Shown in pieces: positions 1 through 7,638 of a stretch of DNA of 15,749 nt. The stretch is from positions 1 to 15,749 of the forward strand of contig CAYWBI010000088.1 of assembly GCA_964456445.1 (NCBI GenBank). The letters are read 5' to 3'. The notes under the pieces were generated by a model. The model saw nothing but the letters and a program-made list of their open reading frames with translations. It searched no databases and was not told the origin of the DNA. The translations under genes and the position numbers were made by a program. This DNA is from CAYWBI01 sp964456445. Its GTDB lineage: Bacteria; Calditrichota; Calditrichia; Calditrichales; J004. The first letter of the stretch is position 1; every line of letters starts with the position of its first letter.

Positions 1-106
1 TTAATTCGGGAACGGTTTTTCCTGTGGTGAAAATGGGGTAATCTTCTGAATATGCCGAAAATCCGGTATCTGTTTTCTCAACAATCATTTTTATTTTTTT
101 TCTCAT
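1..106 (-). CDS. HicB-like antitoxin, N-terminal part (runs off left edge)
   Basis: Thirty-five codons read leftwards from an ATG at 104-106, and the frame is still open at the window edge. The residues include KIKMIVEKTDTGFSAYSEDY followed by a TTGKT turn. This is the beta-strand pattern (charged start, I-V-E-K, G-F-S-A-Y, then a short G-[KD]-T motif before a helix) of the HicB / UPF0150 fold. HicB proteins neutralise the HicA mRNA interferase and often repress their own operon. No HicA-like frame is visible upstream (to the right), so the partner is either beyond the left edge or absent; solitary HicB-like proteins are common. An 18-bp palindrome sits 12 bp upstream of the start. The family call rests on about 35 residues only. 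Confidence 0.6.
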   Translation of the reverse strand, partial: MRKKIKMIVEKTDTGFSAYSEDYPIFTTGKTVPEL

Positions 107-118
107 ATGTTTAAAAAA

Positions 119-136
119 GGTAAATAATAATTTACC
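119..136. promoter_or_regulatory. Palindrome upstream of the HicB-like gene, possible operator
   Basis: GGTAAATAATAATTTACC is a perfect inverted repeat, with 7-bp arms around AATA, ending 12 bp before the HicB-like start codon. Antitoxins of toxin-antitoxin pairs commonly bind palindromes at this position to repress their own transcription. The operator role is inferred from position and symmetry; no clean -35/-10 pair was identified around it. Confidence 0.45.
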
Positions 137-370
137 TACAATCAATTAATATTTACTTCTTACTTATGGTTTTCTTTTGTTTTGTATTGGCAACAAGGGT
201 TGTGTATAGTTGTTGTTCTTATCTCTCTGATCTGGCGGTATAAGAACAATTTCTTATATTTTGTTACGATTCAGCTATATCAAAAGCTGAAGCGAATCAA
301 TTATACTTACAGACATATAGCGCTTAATAAATATTTGATCATAAAGAAAAGGGCCTCCGCGAAATCATTC

Positions 371-478
371 AATCCGTACCAATCCGTGATGCCGGCTATG
401 ATGAACGGGGAAATATTTCTTTTGGGCGCCAAATAGTTTGATTCACGGATTAGCTGGATGAAAAGACTGCACGGATTA
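371..478. repeat. Cluster of AATCCGTG-type short repeats in inverted orientation
   Basis: Two plus-strand copies, AATCCGTA (371-378) and AATCCGTG (381-388), face two reverse-orientation copies CACGGATTA at 444-452 and 470-478. Together they make an imperfect inverted arrangement across about 108 bp. Short dispersed words of this kind recur in intergenic DNA of many environmental bacteria. Here they look like a degenerate copy with no gene attached. Confidence 0.35.
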
Positions 479-829
479 ATTTTTAGCTGATCCGGATGGT
501 GCAAGTCCCTTAGGTGTGGGGTGGTAAGTAGCCCGATTCTTAACACAACCATCACCCTGGAAGGATTGTACGGAAGGGGATATGTTTTATCGCCGCCTAC
601 TCGATTGGCGGTTTGTTGTTTTCGAATTGGTCGTATGCTGTTTCTTTTTTACCGTTTTTCATTTGGCATTTTCTTCGTCCCAAACAGTACGCACCTTGCG
701 ATCATCAAAAAAACGTATGGATATTTTTACATTACTCATAAATAAAATATTGGTTATTCTATCACTCTAAAATTTCCTGCCCGCATTTCTATACCTTGTT
801 TTGTTATATTATCCTCTAAGAGAACCTAT

Positions 830-1900
830 TTAGAATGACAATTGTAAAAGTAATGTTTTTGAGCGAAATTCTATGCCCAATACACCGAGTGATATTCCTA
901 TTGAATAATCTAATTCTTTTTTTTCATTATAAAGTATTCCTGCATTATAGCCAATAAATAATAATCTCAATCCGTAATTCCAGTATGACTCATTTGGACT
1001 AACAGAATAGTTAACAGAAGGTAGAATTGATATGAATTGAGAAGGATTGATAGCAAATTCCCATCCTAATTCATAAAAGAACTTACCTGACTTTTTACCA
1101 AGATATCCAACTGGCCCGCCAAGTGATAAATAATTGTGTTTTCTAATTAACAAACTATCATCTTTAGAAAAACGATATTCTACAGCTTCGGGAATTGAAT
1201 CTGTAAATGCGATATAATCATTTTGAGTAGTATTTTTGAACGTATGGTTTTTATAAGACTTATTAGAATGAAGTATTCTGTTTTTAACAAAAAGACTTTT
1301 ACCTTGAAATGCTAATGAAACTGATTGTAATCTTGTAAAAGATTGAATCGGGGCAAAAAGATAGACTATGGAATATTCATTAGCAATAGGATAAATATTA
1401 CCCAAAAACGGATGTCGTAAAGATGCCATATCTTGTAATAAAGCCAAACCCCAATTATGTGCGGGTTTAACAAGTAAATTACCACTAATTATAAATGTTG
1501 AATCTGCCTTTGTTCTAGCTTCAATTTCAATAGACTTATATTTATATTGGCCTGTAATATTCTCAAGAACCCAACTACGATTAAAAATAGAAGAGTCACC
1601 TTGTAATATTTTAATTTGTGAACTATCAAAGGAAAATGGTTTATTATTAATCTTAATGTTGACAAAATTTAGTCCAAAAAACCGTCCTTTAAATAATGAA
1701 TTTAATGATGATGTTTTATATACAGTTTTAAACATACAAATACTATCGGAACAAGAAATTGACGTAGTAGCTTGCAGAATTGTAGTACTGTCATCAGGGA
1801 CAATACCGGCAATGCCATATTTGTAAAAACGGCCACCAACATTAGCAAAGCTATCGTTAACTAATATTAGGATAATTACAAAGAATAAGAGTCTCTTCAT
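830..1900 (-). CDS. Secreted protein of unknown function, possible surface beta-barrel tail
   Basis: The 356-residue product begins MKRLLFFVIILILVNDSFAN, a clear Sec signal peptide (KR, then a hydrophobic run, with likely cleavage after SFA near residue 19). The rest is rich in Ser, Asn, Tyr and aromatic residues in alternating patterns. There is a cysteine pair at about residues 50 and 55. The last 40 residues show alternating beta-strand character and the protein ends in phenylalanine, a common feature of outer-membrane strands. I recognise no family. The ATG is preceded by TTTGAGAA, a modest ribosome site. The gene lies 201 bp downstream of the nuclease gene on the same strand and shares its low GC, so it may have arrived with it, although the gap contains a palindrome and argues for a separate unit. 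Confidence 0.7.
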   Translation of the reverse strand: MKRLLFFVIILILVNDSFANVGGRFYKYGIAGIVPDDSTTILQATTSISCSDSICMFKTVYKTSSLNSLFKGRFFGLNFVNIKINNKPFSFDSSQIKILQGDSSIFNRSWVLENITGQYKYKSIEIEARTKADSTFIISGNLLVKPAHNWGLALLQDMASLRHPFLGNIYPIANEYSIVYLFAPIQSFTRLQSVSLAFQGKSLFVKNRILHSNKSYKNHTFKNTTQNDYIAFTDSIPEAVEYRFSKDDSLLIRKHNYLSLGGPVGYLGKKSGKFFYELGWEFAINPSQFISILPSVNYSVSPNESYWNYGLRLLFIGYNAGILYNEKKELDYSIGISLGVLGIEFRSKTLLLQLSF

Positions 1901-1959
1901 TTCTCAAATTGGTCCCATAAAAAAGAAAGAATAAAACTTATAATGGATTGGAGATCACC

Positions 1960-1977
1960 TGCCGAATAAATTCGGCA
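1960..1977. repeat. Perfect 18-bp palindrome between nuclease and secreted-protein genes
   Basis: TGCCGAATAAATTCGGCA has 8-bp arms around AA. It lies 59 bp upstream of the secreted-protein start and past the nuclease stop. No T-tract follows on either strand, so it is a poor intrinsic terminator. It could be an operator for the gene to its left. Confidence 0.4.
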
Positions 1978-1990
1978 AACAAATTTTGAC

Positions 1991-2101
1991 TTAAAGCTTA
2001 AAACATGCTCCGCGTTTTTCGATCAGGTGCAACAACAATTTAGGTTTTACTTTAATCTGCTTTTTACTAAATCCATATTCAGAATAGTTCTTGAGTGTAA
2101 A
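1991..2101 (-). pseudogene. Short coding-like remnant in frame after the nuclease stop
   Basis: Directly after the TAA that ends the nuclease gene, the same frame stays open for 36 more codons and then stops at 1991-1993. It reads FTLKNYSEYGFSKKQIKVKP and onward, a composition like real protein. There is no start codon of its own with a ribosome site. It may be the original C-terminal tail cut off by a nonsense mutation, or the stump of another gene left when the accessory DNA was inserted. Chance cannot be excluded at this length. Confidence 0.3.
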
Positions 2102-3721
2102 TTACAAAACTCGATTTACCTTTGAAAGTTGTGTGTCAAGCCATCTTAGATTATCAGCATTCATTCTATGAGGGTAAACAATCAAAAAAAGTAGAAGCAA
2201 TACTGGAAATTTTTTAATTGTTGGCGGTAAACTAATACCACTATTTTCATTAGCGGATTCTGATAGTTCTTTCCAATCTTGCCTAGATTTAAAAAAAATA
2301 CTTTTAAGTGAACCTTCTCGATTATTCCATCTATAAAAATGATATTTGTATTTATACTCAAACACTTCAATATTTATTTTTGAGATTTCAGGCCACAAAA
2401 GCTTTAACCGTTGCTTCCATAGTTTTCTAGTAAATAAATGAAGCAATCCTTCAATAGAAAACGACATACCATCAAAACTATCATCAAGTGGTATGTTTGC
2501 AAAACCAAACAAATATGGCATAAGATCTTCAGCTTGATAATAAGGATTTGGCAGTGCCCGTTCACTTCGTAGTTTATTTAGACTACAAATACTTTTTATT
2601 AGTCCATACAGGAAAAAATCTGGAGCTGGGGTTGCATCCGTCTTTCGAAAGAACCAATAATAACTTAAAAATTGAGGAATAGCTGCTTCACCCCAAAATA
2701 AAATCTTACTTTTATATCTGTTAATAAACGAATGGATTTCCCCATCAATACTTTTATCCTCAATTATACCATCATATCTTCTCCATATCCAAAATAAGCT
2801 CATTAATGATATTAATATATTAACTCTAAATCTAAATACTGGCTGATCTGAAAGTATATCTCCTTCGATTATGTGTTCTCGATCTTTCAATTCTTTATTA
2901 ATTTGAGTAAGTGAATCTTTAATTGAAGTGAAAGCAATATTGAAATCATTCTGAATATATGAAAATGGAATCTTATGCTTTTCAATGAAAGAGAATACAT
3001 AAGAAATATAAATAGTCCAAGCCTCTATTTCAGCAAAAGAATTGTCTTCGTTTGAGTAATTTGTCAAACACAAGGAGCAAAGCAAAGATGCACTTGAAAT
3101 TCGACGTAAACATTGCGGACGTGGTATGTTTTTATTGTTTTCTAATTTAAAAATACTTTCAAAAAGGTTTGATAAATCTTTCTTATCAATATTGCCTTTG
3201 CCATCTTTCAAAAAAAAATTTAAAAATAGATTAAACTCGCTTAATTCTGAGGGCCATAAATTATTTTCAAGATTACAAGCCATTTCATATAATTGACCGC
3301 GAACAATTGTTGAAACATTACAACCAATATTTCTTCTTAACAAATCAGAATTCAAATCATCAATTGCCCGAGAAACAGCCTCGTCTATTTGACCATTTAC
3401 TACAAGGAATGCTTTCCTCCGATTATCGGCATCGATAGAAGGATGTACTGGTGGTAAAGTCGCTAAATCTAAAACTTGAGAATTTAAATCCTTCCGCCAT
3501 TGACTAATTGTAATCCGACCATTATTGGTATTCTTTAATTGAAATAGGCAAGTAGCACCATACTTATCAATTGTAATAATATCTTTTCCAAGTTCCATTT
3601 CACTGTGACGAGTGGAATGGATAATTATATGGCCGTTGGCGGCTAACATATGACAGAATGGTTGTTGGATTGAACGTTCTGAAGCTTTATCCAACCAATT
3701 TTCTATTATTCTCTCTTTCAT
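2102..3721 (-). CDS. Predicted PD-(D/E)XK-type nuclease, candidate defence protein
   Basis: The 539-residue protein has a restriction-endonuclease-like N-terminal domain of about 145 residues. Visible signs are a helix and strand (PFCHMLAANGHIIIHSTRHS, residues 21-40), then E43-x-G45-K-D47-I, then C-L-F-Q61-L-K63. This is the E/D ... QxK signature of Mrr/PD-(D/E)XK nucleases, with D47, Q61 and K63 as probable metal-site residues. A tryptophan-containing segment (SQWRKDLNSQV, about 73-83) and a strand followed by NGQIDEA (105-115) complete the fold. The remaining ~390 residues are helical, contain several Trp/Tyr-rich stretches, and match nothing I recognise; they may be a sensor or partner-binding region. 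The gene overlaps the upstream 198-residue gene by 35 bp, which implies translational coupling. The nuclease fold is seen; a role in phage or plasmid defence is inferred. Confidence 0.7.
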   Translation of the reverse strand: MKERIIENWLDKASERSIQQPFCHMLAANGHIIIHSTRHSEMELGKDIITIDKYGATCLFQLKNTNNGRITISQWRKDLNSQVLDLATLPPVHPSIDADNRRKAFLVVNGQIDEAVSRAIDDLNSDLLRRNIGCNVSTIVRGQLYEMACNLENNLWPSELSEFNLFLNFFLKDGKGNIDKKDLSNLFESIFKLENNKNIPRPQCLRRISSASLLCSLCLTNYSNEDNSFAEIEAWTIYISYVFSFIEKHKIPFSYIQNDFNIAFTSIKDSLTQINKELKDREHIIEGDILSDQPVFRFRVNILISLMSLFWIWRRYDGIIEDKSIDGEIHSFINRYKSKILFWGEAAIPQFLSYYWFFRKTDATPAPDFFLYGLIKSICSLNKLRSERALPNPYYQAEDLMPYLFGFANIPLDDSFDGMSFSIEGLLHLFTRKLWKQRLKLLWPEISKINIEVFEYKYKYHFYRWNNREGSLKSIFFKSRQDWKELSESANENSGISLPPTIKKFPVLLLLFLIVYPHRMNADNLRWLDTQLSKVNRVL

Positions 3722-4283
3722 TCCATTCTAATCTCTTTTTTCCTATTATCTCATTAAATTGTTTTTGTGTGTCATGATCATCTTCTAACTTTTTCATCTC
3801 TTTATTAATAGAATCTGCTGTTGCTGGATTGATGACTAAAGTGGGAAAATAGGCCTTTCCCTCACTATCAAATTCTACCCAAATTGTTTCTAGCATTTTA
3901 AAGAAGTCTTGTATTTTGAATTGTTTACCTTTTAAATCAATATTGTTTCCGACTTCCTCAACGGCATTTTTAATTCCATCAAAAACCATAATAGATTTTT
4001 GATCAGACATTTGCTTAGCTGCATCATTAATTAACTCAAGTATTTCGGTAGGATTCAAATTTTCAAATTTATGCTTCGGTATTTCTATCTTTACAGATAG
4101 CTCTTTCGTTTTGTTGTCAACTAACTGCCCATTCTCTCGAACTAATTTCGAGCTTTTACCTTCCATTATTTTCTTTTGTGGAATTTCCGATATAAATCCA
4201 GAATATTGCTTTTCAGCCTGAACGAAATATTGATTAAGTCTTTCTGCAATTTTTTGTTTTATTTCAGGAAAATCTGGGAGCAC
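3687..4283 (-). CDS. Unknown 198-residue partner of the nuclease
   Basis: The first gene of the two-gene unit. The start is a GTG at 4281-4283, since no in-frame ATG occurs until about residue 40 and the N-terminal helix (PEIKQKIAERLNQYF) looks genuine. A GGAT lies 9 bases upstream. The protein is highly charged, with no signal peptide or membrane segment. It has predicted helices at each end, including a Lys/Glu/Arg-rich C-terminal helix (EWNERENNRKLVG), and a central part with YFPTLVINPATADSI near residues 143-157. I know no family for it. Its stop lies inside the nuclease gene, so the two are probably translated together. A toxin-like effector, regulator or sensor role would all fit; none is shown. 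Confidence 0.65.
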   Translation of the reverse strand: MLPDFPEIKQKIAERLNQYFVQAEKQYSGFISEIPQKKIMEGKSSKLVRENGQLVDNKTKELSVKIEIPKHKFENLNPTEILELINDAAKQMSDQKSIMVFDGIKNAVEEVGNNIDLKGKQFKIQDFFKMLETIWVEFDSEGKAYFPTLVINPATADSINKEMKKLEDDHDTQKQFNEIIGKKRLEWNERENNRKLVG

Positions 4284-4714
4284 TTTAATTATCCAAATAA
4301 TTTTAGTGAGTTATGATTTCTTCAAGTTGCGGCAAAAGCCTATCATAATAGTAAACCACAACAATCCGCCTTTATTCACCAATATAGCTTATGAAACCAA
4401 CTTATTCAAACCTTTATCCCTTGGCATCTATCTGCAATTTACACGATAAACGGCAATTATGCTCTAACTATTTGCGGTTATCCCACTACAAATAAATAAC
4501 TTATCCGGAAAAGACTTTAAAGTTTTTGCCAAAGAGTGCGGCTTTTTAAAAGGGCAATCTGTTGGCGTTTTTTCTCGTGCTGTGCGGCATAAGCGCCGCG
4601 TAAATCAACCGCAGGCCGTATCCGTACAATGGGATGCCGGGCTTTACAGAACCACGCCGGTTACGCATAATTAAAAAATAACGTTACTATAAAAGATGCC
4701 GGTTAAAAAATCTG
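4284..4714. other. About 430 bp gap before tRNA-Leu, no gene seen
   Basis: This gap separates the minus-strand two-gene unit from the plus-strand tRNA-Leu promoter. It must hold the promoter of the two-gene unit, but no strong -35/-10 pair stands out. Composition changes from AT-rich (to about 4530) to a GC-richer patch at 4530-4670. In that patch a plus-strand frame without a start codon stays open to 4671, and a 40-codon minus-strand frame also exists. Neither is convincing. Confidence 0.45.
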
Positions 4715-4743
4715 TTGATTTGGGAAGATCATTTCTGTAAATT
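4715..4743 (+). promoter_or_regulatory. Sigma-70 promoter of tRNA-Leu
   Basis: A -35 box TTGATT (4715-4720), a 17-bp spacer and a -10 box TAAATT (4738-4743) place the transcription start about 10 bp before the tRNA, as expected for a single tRNA unit. Confidence 0.6.
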
Positions 4744-4760
4744 TATGCCTTTTAAAAAAT

Positions 4761-4847
4761 GCGAAAGTGGCGGAATTGGTAGACGCGCCAGGTTCAGGGT
4801 CTGGTGGGCGCAAGCCCATGGGGGTTCAAGTCCCCCCTTTCGTACCA
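4761..4847 (+). tRNA. tRNA-Leu (anticodon CAG)
   Basis: An 87-nt class II tRNA with an encoded CCA end. The acceptor GCGAAAG (4761-4767) pairs with CTTTCGT (4837-4843) with one G-U pair. The D-arm reads GGCGGAATTGGTAGACGC. The anticodon stem flanks the loop TTCAGGG with CAG at 4795-4797. The long variable arm GTGGGCGCAAGCCCAT is typical of tRNA-Leu. The T-arm has GGTTCAAGTCC. It decodes CUG. Confidence 0.95.
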
Positions 4848-4880
4848 GGGTTTTATCCGTCATGGGTAAAACCCTTTTTT
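4848..4880 (+). terminator. Rho-independent terminator of tRNA-Leu
   Basis: GGGTTTTA (4848-4855) pairs perfectly with TAAAACCC (4867-4874), followed by six T. It starts at the base after CCA. The minus-strand gene on the other side has its stop codon (4879-4881) inside this T-run, so the same hairpin separates the two convergent transcripts. Confidence 0.85.
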
Positions 4881-6345
4881 ATATGGCTTCAAACCACTTT
4901 TCTACCAGTTTCTTCTCTTCGTCGGGGAAACCCTTAAACTGAAATTCATTGCTGTGTACATTATAGATATAATCCTTTGCCCATTGGCGATGGTTTTGGG
5001 CCAATTGTTCCAGCGCATTCAGGATATGTTCGATGTCGGCGTCACTCAACGTGGGATGGATGGACAGACGGACCCAGCCCGGTTTTTCGGAGAAGTCGCC
5101 TTTGTTGATTTTTTGGGCAATGTATTTGGAGCGGTTCTTATCGACATGCAATAAAAAATGTCCATACGTTCCGGCGCAGGAACAGCCACCGCGTACCTGT
5201 ATGCCAAAATGGTCGTTTAGCAAACGCACGCCTAAATTATAGTGCATGTCTTCGATATAGAATGAAATAATCCCAAGACGTTTGCGGATATGCCCCGCCA
5301 GGACATGCAAATTTGGGATCGCGTTTAAACGGGGCCACATTTTGTCCAGGAGTTCCTCTTCACGGGCCAGAATTTTATCTACCCCCATTTCTTCCTTTAA
5401 GCGGATGGCGAGGGCAACGCGCATGGTTTGTAAAAAGGCGGGCGTCCCACCGTCTTCCCGCTGTTCGATATCATCCACATACTTATGTCCGCCCCAGGGA
5501 TTGGTCCAGTCCACCGTTCCGCCGCCCGGGTTGTCCGGCACTTCGTTTTTATAAAGCACACGGTTAAAAATGAGAACGCCGCTGGAACCGGGGCCGCCCA
5601 AAAACTTATGCGGCGAAAAGTAGAGGGCATCGAGATGACCACCGGGCAGGTCCGGGTGCATGTTGATATCGATATAGGGCGCGGAGGCGGCAAAATCCAC
5701 AAAACAAAGTCCACCGGCCTGGTGGATAATTTGGGCAATTTCATGATAGGGTGTTATAATTCCCGTAACATTGGAACATGACGTCACGGCGGCGATTTTG
5801 GTTTTGCGGCCGGAGTACTCAAGAAGCATCTTTTGAAAGCCTGCTAAATCCACAAGACCCTGGTCATCATGGGGCATAATCCGTACTTCCGCCAATGTTT
5901 CCAGCCAGGATGTCTGATTGGAATGGTGTTCCATATGGGTTACAAAAACAATGGGCCGCTCATCTTTTTTTAACTTGACACATTTGCGGTGTTTTTCATG
6001 GACTTTTAAACCCAGGATGCGTTGAAATTTGTTTATGACCCCCGTCATCCCGGAGTTGGATGAAATAATCACATCGTCGGTGTTGGCATGAACATGCTGT
6101 TTTATAATCCCCAGCGCATGATGATAGGCCTTGGTCATAATCGAGCCGGTCACCGAGGTTTCGGTATGGGTGTTGCCGACAAAGGGCCCGATTTCTATTT
6201 GCATCTTTTTTTCAATCGGATCATACAAACGCCCGCTGGCCGTCCAGTCGCTATAAATGATTTTTTTCTCGCCAAAAGGTGAGATAAAGGTTTGATCATG
6301 ACCGATGGTATTTTTACGGAATTGTTCAAAATGTTTTTCGGGCAT
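4879..6345 (-). CDS. Class V aminotransferase, cysteine desulfurase (SufS/CsdA)-like, long form
   Basis: A PLP-dependent enzyme of 488 residues. The PLP-binding lysine is K247 in SPHKFLGGPGSSGVL. The cofactor-contact histidine is H141 in THMEHHSN, and the aspartate under the PLP ring is D217 in FVDFAAS. A candidate catalytic cysteine lies in RGGCSCAGTYGH (C388/C390), the position where cysteine desulfurases carry their persulfide Cys. The product is about 80 residues longer than SufS, with an extended C-terminus (GWVRLSIHPTLSD, then about 60 more residues). There are no suf, isc or nif neighbours. It may therefore be a stand-alone sulfur-mobilising enzyme or a related lyase or aminotransferase; the substrate is uncertain. 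The start is supported by GAGGT a few bases upstream. It lies 84 bp behind the MFS gene and could be co-transcribed with it. Confidence 0.85.
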   Translation of the reverse strand: MPEKHFEQFRKNTIGHDQTFISPFGEKKIIYSDWTASGRLYDPIEKKMQIEIGPFVGNTHTETSVTGSIMTKAYHHALGIIKQHVHANTDDVIISSNSGMTGVINKFQRILGLKVHEKHRKCVKLKKDERPIVFVTHMEHHSNQTSWLETLAEVRIMPHDDQGLVDLAGFQKMLLEYSGRKTKIAAVTSCSNVTGIITPYHEIAQIIHQAGGLCFVDFAASAPYIDINMHPDLPGGHLDALYFSPHKFLGGPGSSGVLIFNRVLYKNEVPDNPGGGTVDWTNPWGGHKYVDDIEQREDGGTPAFLQTMRVALAIRLKEEMGVDKILAREEELLDKMWPRLNAIPNLHVLAGHIRKRLGIISFYIEDMHYNLGVRLLNDHFGIQVRGGCSCAGTYGHFLLHVDKNRSKYIAQKINKGDFSEKPGWVRLSIHPTLSDADIEHILNALEQLAQNHRQWAKDYIYNVHSNEFQFKGFPDEEKKLVEKWFEAI

Positions 6346-6429
6346 TGGGACCTCAATTAGATAAATGGTTTAAGGTTCATGGCTAAATATACACAACTTC
6401 GGTTCAGGGTTAAATAGGCCCGGCCCATT

Positions 6430-7638
6430 TTAATCAACCCGTGCAGCCAGACCAATTAACAACATGATCCCGGCCAACACGACAAAACCGACGCCAATTC
6501 CCCACAAATCCGCGCAGTATCCCAGCAGGGGGGTCAGTATCGCGCTAAACAAGGTGGTGATCTGAGATTCCGTGGAAAGCCCCGAAGCCATAATACCCGA
6601 AGAAAGATTGTCACTGATAACGGCAATATTTATTGGTTTGCGCATGTTTTGCAGGATATAGATCAGGACAAAAACGAGCAGGGCCGGCACCGTCAGCCCG
6701 GAATAAAAAAACAGCCCGCTTATCAAGAGCAGACCGGCGCCAAGGAAAAAGGAAAAGTTGAGCGCTTTGCTTTGACGTTTAAAAAGGGATTTAAATTTTT
6801 CCGCCTGATACGACGCCCGCGAAGTGAACAGGTATAAGACGAAGTAAACAGCCCCGATAAGTACGGCTGTGCGGTGTTTATGATCCAGCTCCATCAGAAA
6901 AGGAAGGGCAAGGGCAAGGTGTTGCAGGATGGGCTGGATATAATCTTTGATAGATTTGAAAAAGGCGGTAAAACCCGCGCTGTTCAGCAAGGCCTTTAGC
7001 GCCCCGCGATTTTTAAAGATGTAACCAAAGTCCCTGATGGTTTGTTTTAAAACAGACCGGTCTTCCTGCTGTCGTGGCATGTGGCGCCGATCGTCCAGCG
7101 CGCGCGGGTAGGTGGCCAAATTGAACAGGTCCAGCACATAAGGCAGCGTGGCGGCCAAAAACATCACGCGGTAACTGCCCGCCCAAAAGGCAATCCCGGC
7201 GGCGATCAGCGCGTTGATGGCCGAGCCGAACTGGGAGGCAGAACGGGTCTTGCCGTAAAAGGCCACTTTTTCCGCCAGACGGTTTTGCTGTTTCAGATAT
7301 TCCAGGATCAGGGCCTTGTGGGTGCCGGAACGGAAAGACTCGCCCACGGCAAAGATCAACATGGCCAGCGCATAGACGGCAAAAGTCTTGCCAAGATAAA
7401 AAACGATGAAGGAGACGATATAAGCGCTGAAGGCCAGGATCATCGAACGCCGCCGACCAAAGGCATCGGCAAACAGCCCGCTGGGGATTTCCAGGATATT
7501 GGTGGCAATGCTGCGGATTGAATAAAGCAGCCCGATCTGCAGATAGCTCAATCCCGCTTCCCGAAAGATCAGGATCAGGAAGGGTTCAAAAAAGCGCAGG
7601 TTTTTTAGAAATCCGTACAGGGCAAAACGGATAAACAT
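6430..7638 (-). CDS. Major facilitator superfamily transporter
   Basis: This is a 402-residue membrane protein with about 12 hydrophobic segments. The MFS signature loop between helices 2 and 3 is seen as GLFADAFGRRRSM (residues 54-66), preceded by EIPS, a typical form in drug/sugar-like MFS efflux proteins. A charged cytoplasmic central loop (about residues 177-218, with DDRRHMPRQQEDRS) separates the two halves. The end is short (LAARVD). The substrate cannot be read from the sequence. The ATG has only a weak GGAA upstream. The nearest transposon-like element ends over 200 bp upstream, and the aminotransferase gene follows after 84 bp on the same strand. Confidence 0.85.
   Translation of the reverse strand: MFIRFALYGFLKNLRFFEPFLILIFREAGLSYLQIGLLYSIRSIATNILEIPSGLFADAFGRRRSMILAFSAYIVSFIVFYLGKTFAVYALAMLIFAVGESFRSGTHKALILEYLKQQNRLAEKVAFYGKTRSASQFGSAINALIAAGIAFWAGSYRVMFLAATLPYVLDLFNLATYPRALDDRRHMPRQQEDRSVLKQTIRDFGYIFKNRGALKALLNSAGFTAFFKSIKDYIQPILQHLALALPFLMELDHKHRTAVLIGAVYFVLYLFTSRASYQAEKFKSLFKRQSKALNFSFFLGAGLLLISGLFFYSGLTVPALLVFVLIYILQNMRKPINIAVISDNLSSGIMASGLSTESQITTLFSAILTPLLGYCADLWGIGVGFVVLAGIMLLIGLAARVD

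Larger units (their letters stand above)
107..829. other. About 720 bp without a convincing gene
   Basis: Several frames stay open for 60-85 codons here but have poor composition, no recognisable motif and no good ribosome site. One 36-codon plus-strand stretch without a start codon (331-441) reads like protein (contains REIIQSVPIRDAGYDERGN) and may be a gene relic. A cluster of AATCCGTR-type repeats lies at 371-478. A GC-richer patch at 486-575 contains GGTGCAAGTCC; it vaguely recalls the 5' structured part of some group II introns, but no reverse-transcriptase frame follows, so I do not call it. Confidence 0.5.

Noticed and set aside
486..575. 5' part of a group II intron
   Set aside because: Only a short word resemblance; no reverse-transcriptase frame and no domain V hairpin recognised nearby. 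Kept as a finding to test, not as a feature.
4546..4668. 40-codon minus-strand frame in the gap before tRNA-Leu
   Set aside because: An overlapping plus-strand frame is equally open, there is no ribosome site, and it resembles no known small protein.
4761..4847. tRNA-Leu as attachment site for an integrated island on the left
   Set aside because: Integrases normally use the 3' end of a tRNA, which would place the island to the right. No integrase and no repeated tRNA 3' fragment were seen on the left.
7081..7521. 146-codon plus-strand frame
   Set aside because: Antisense shadow of the MFS transporter; Gln/Gly/His-rich composition typical of an antisense frame.
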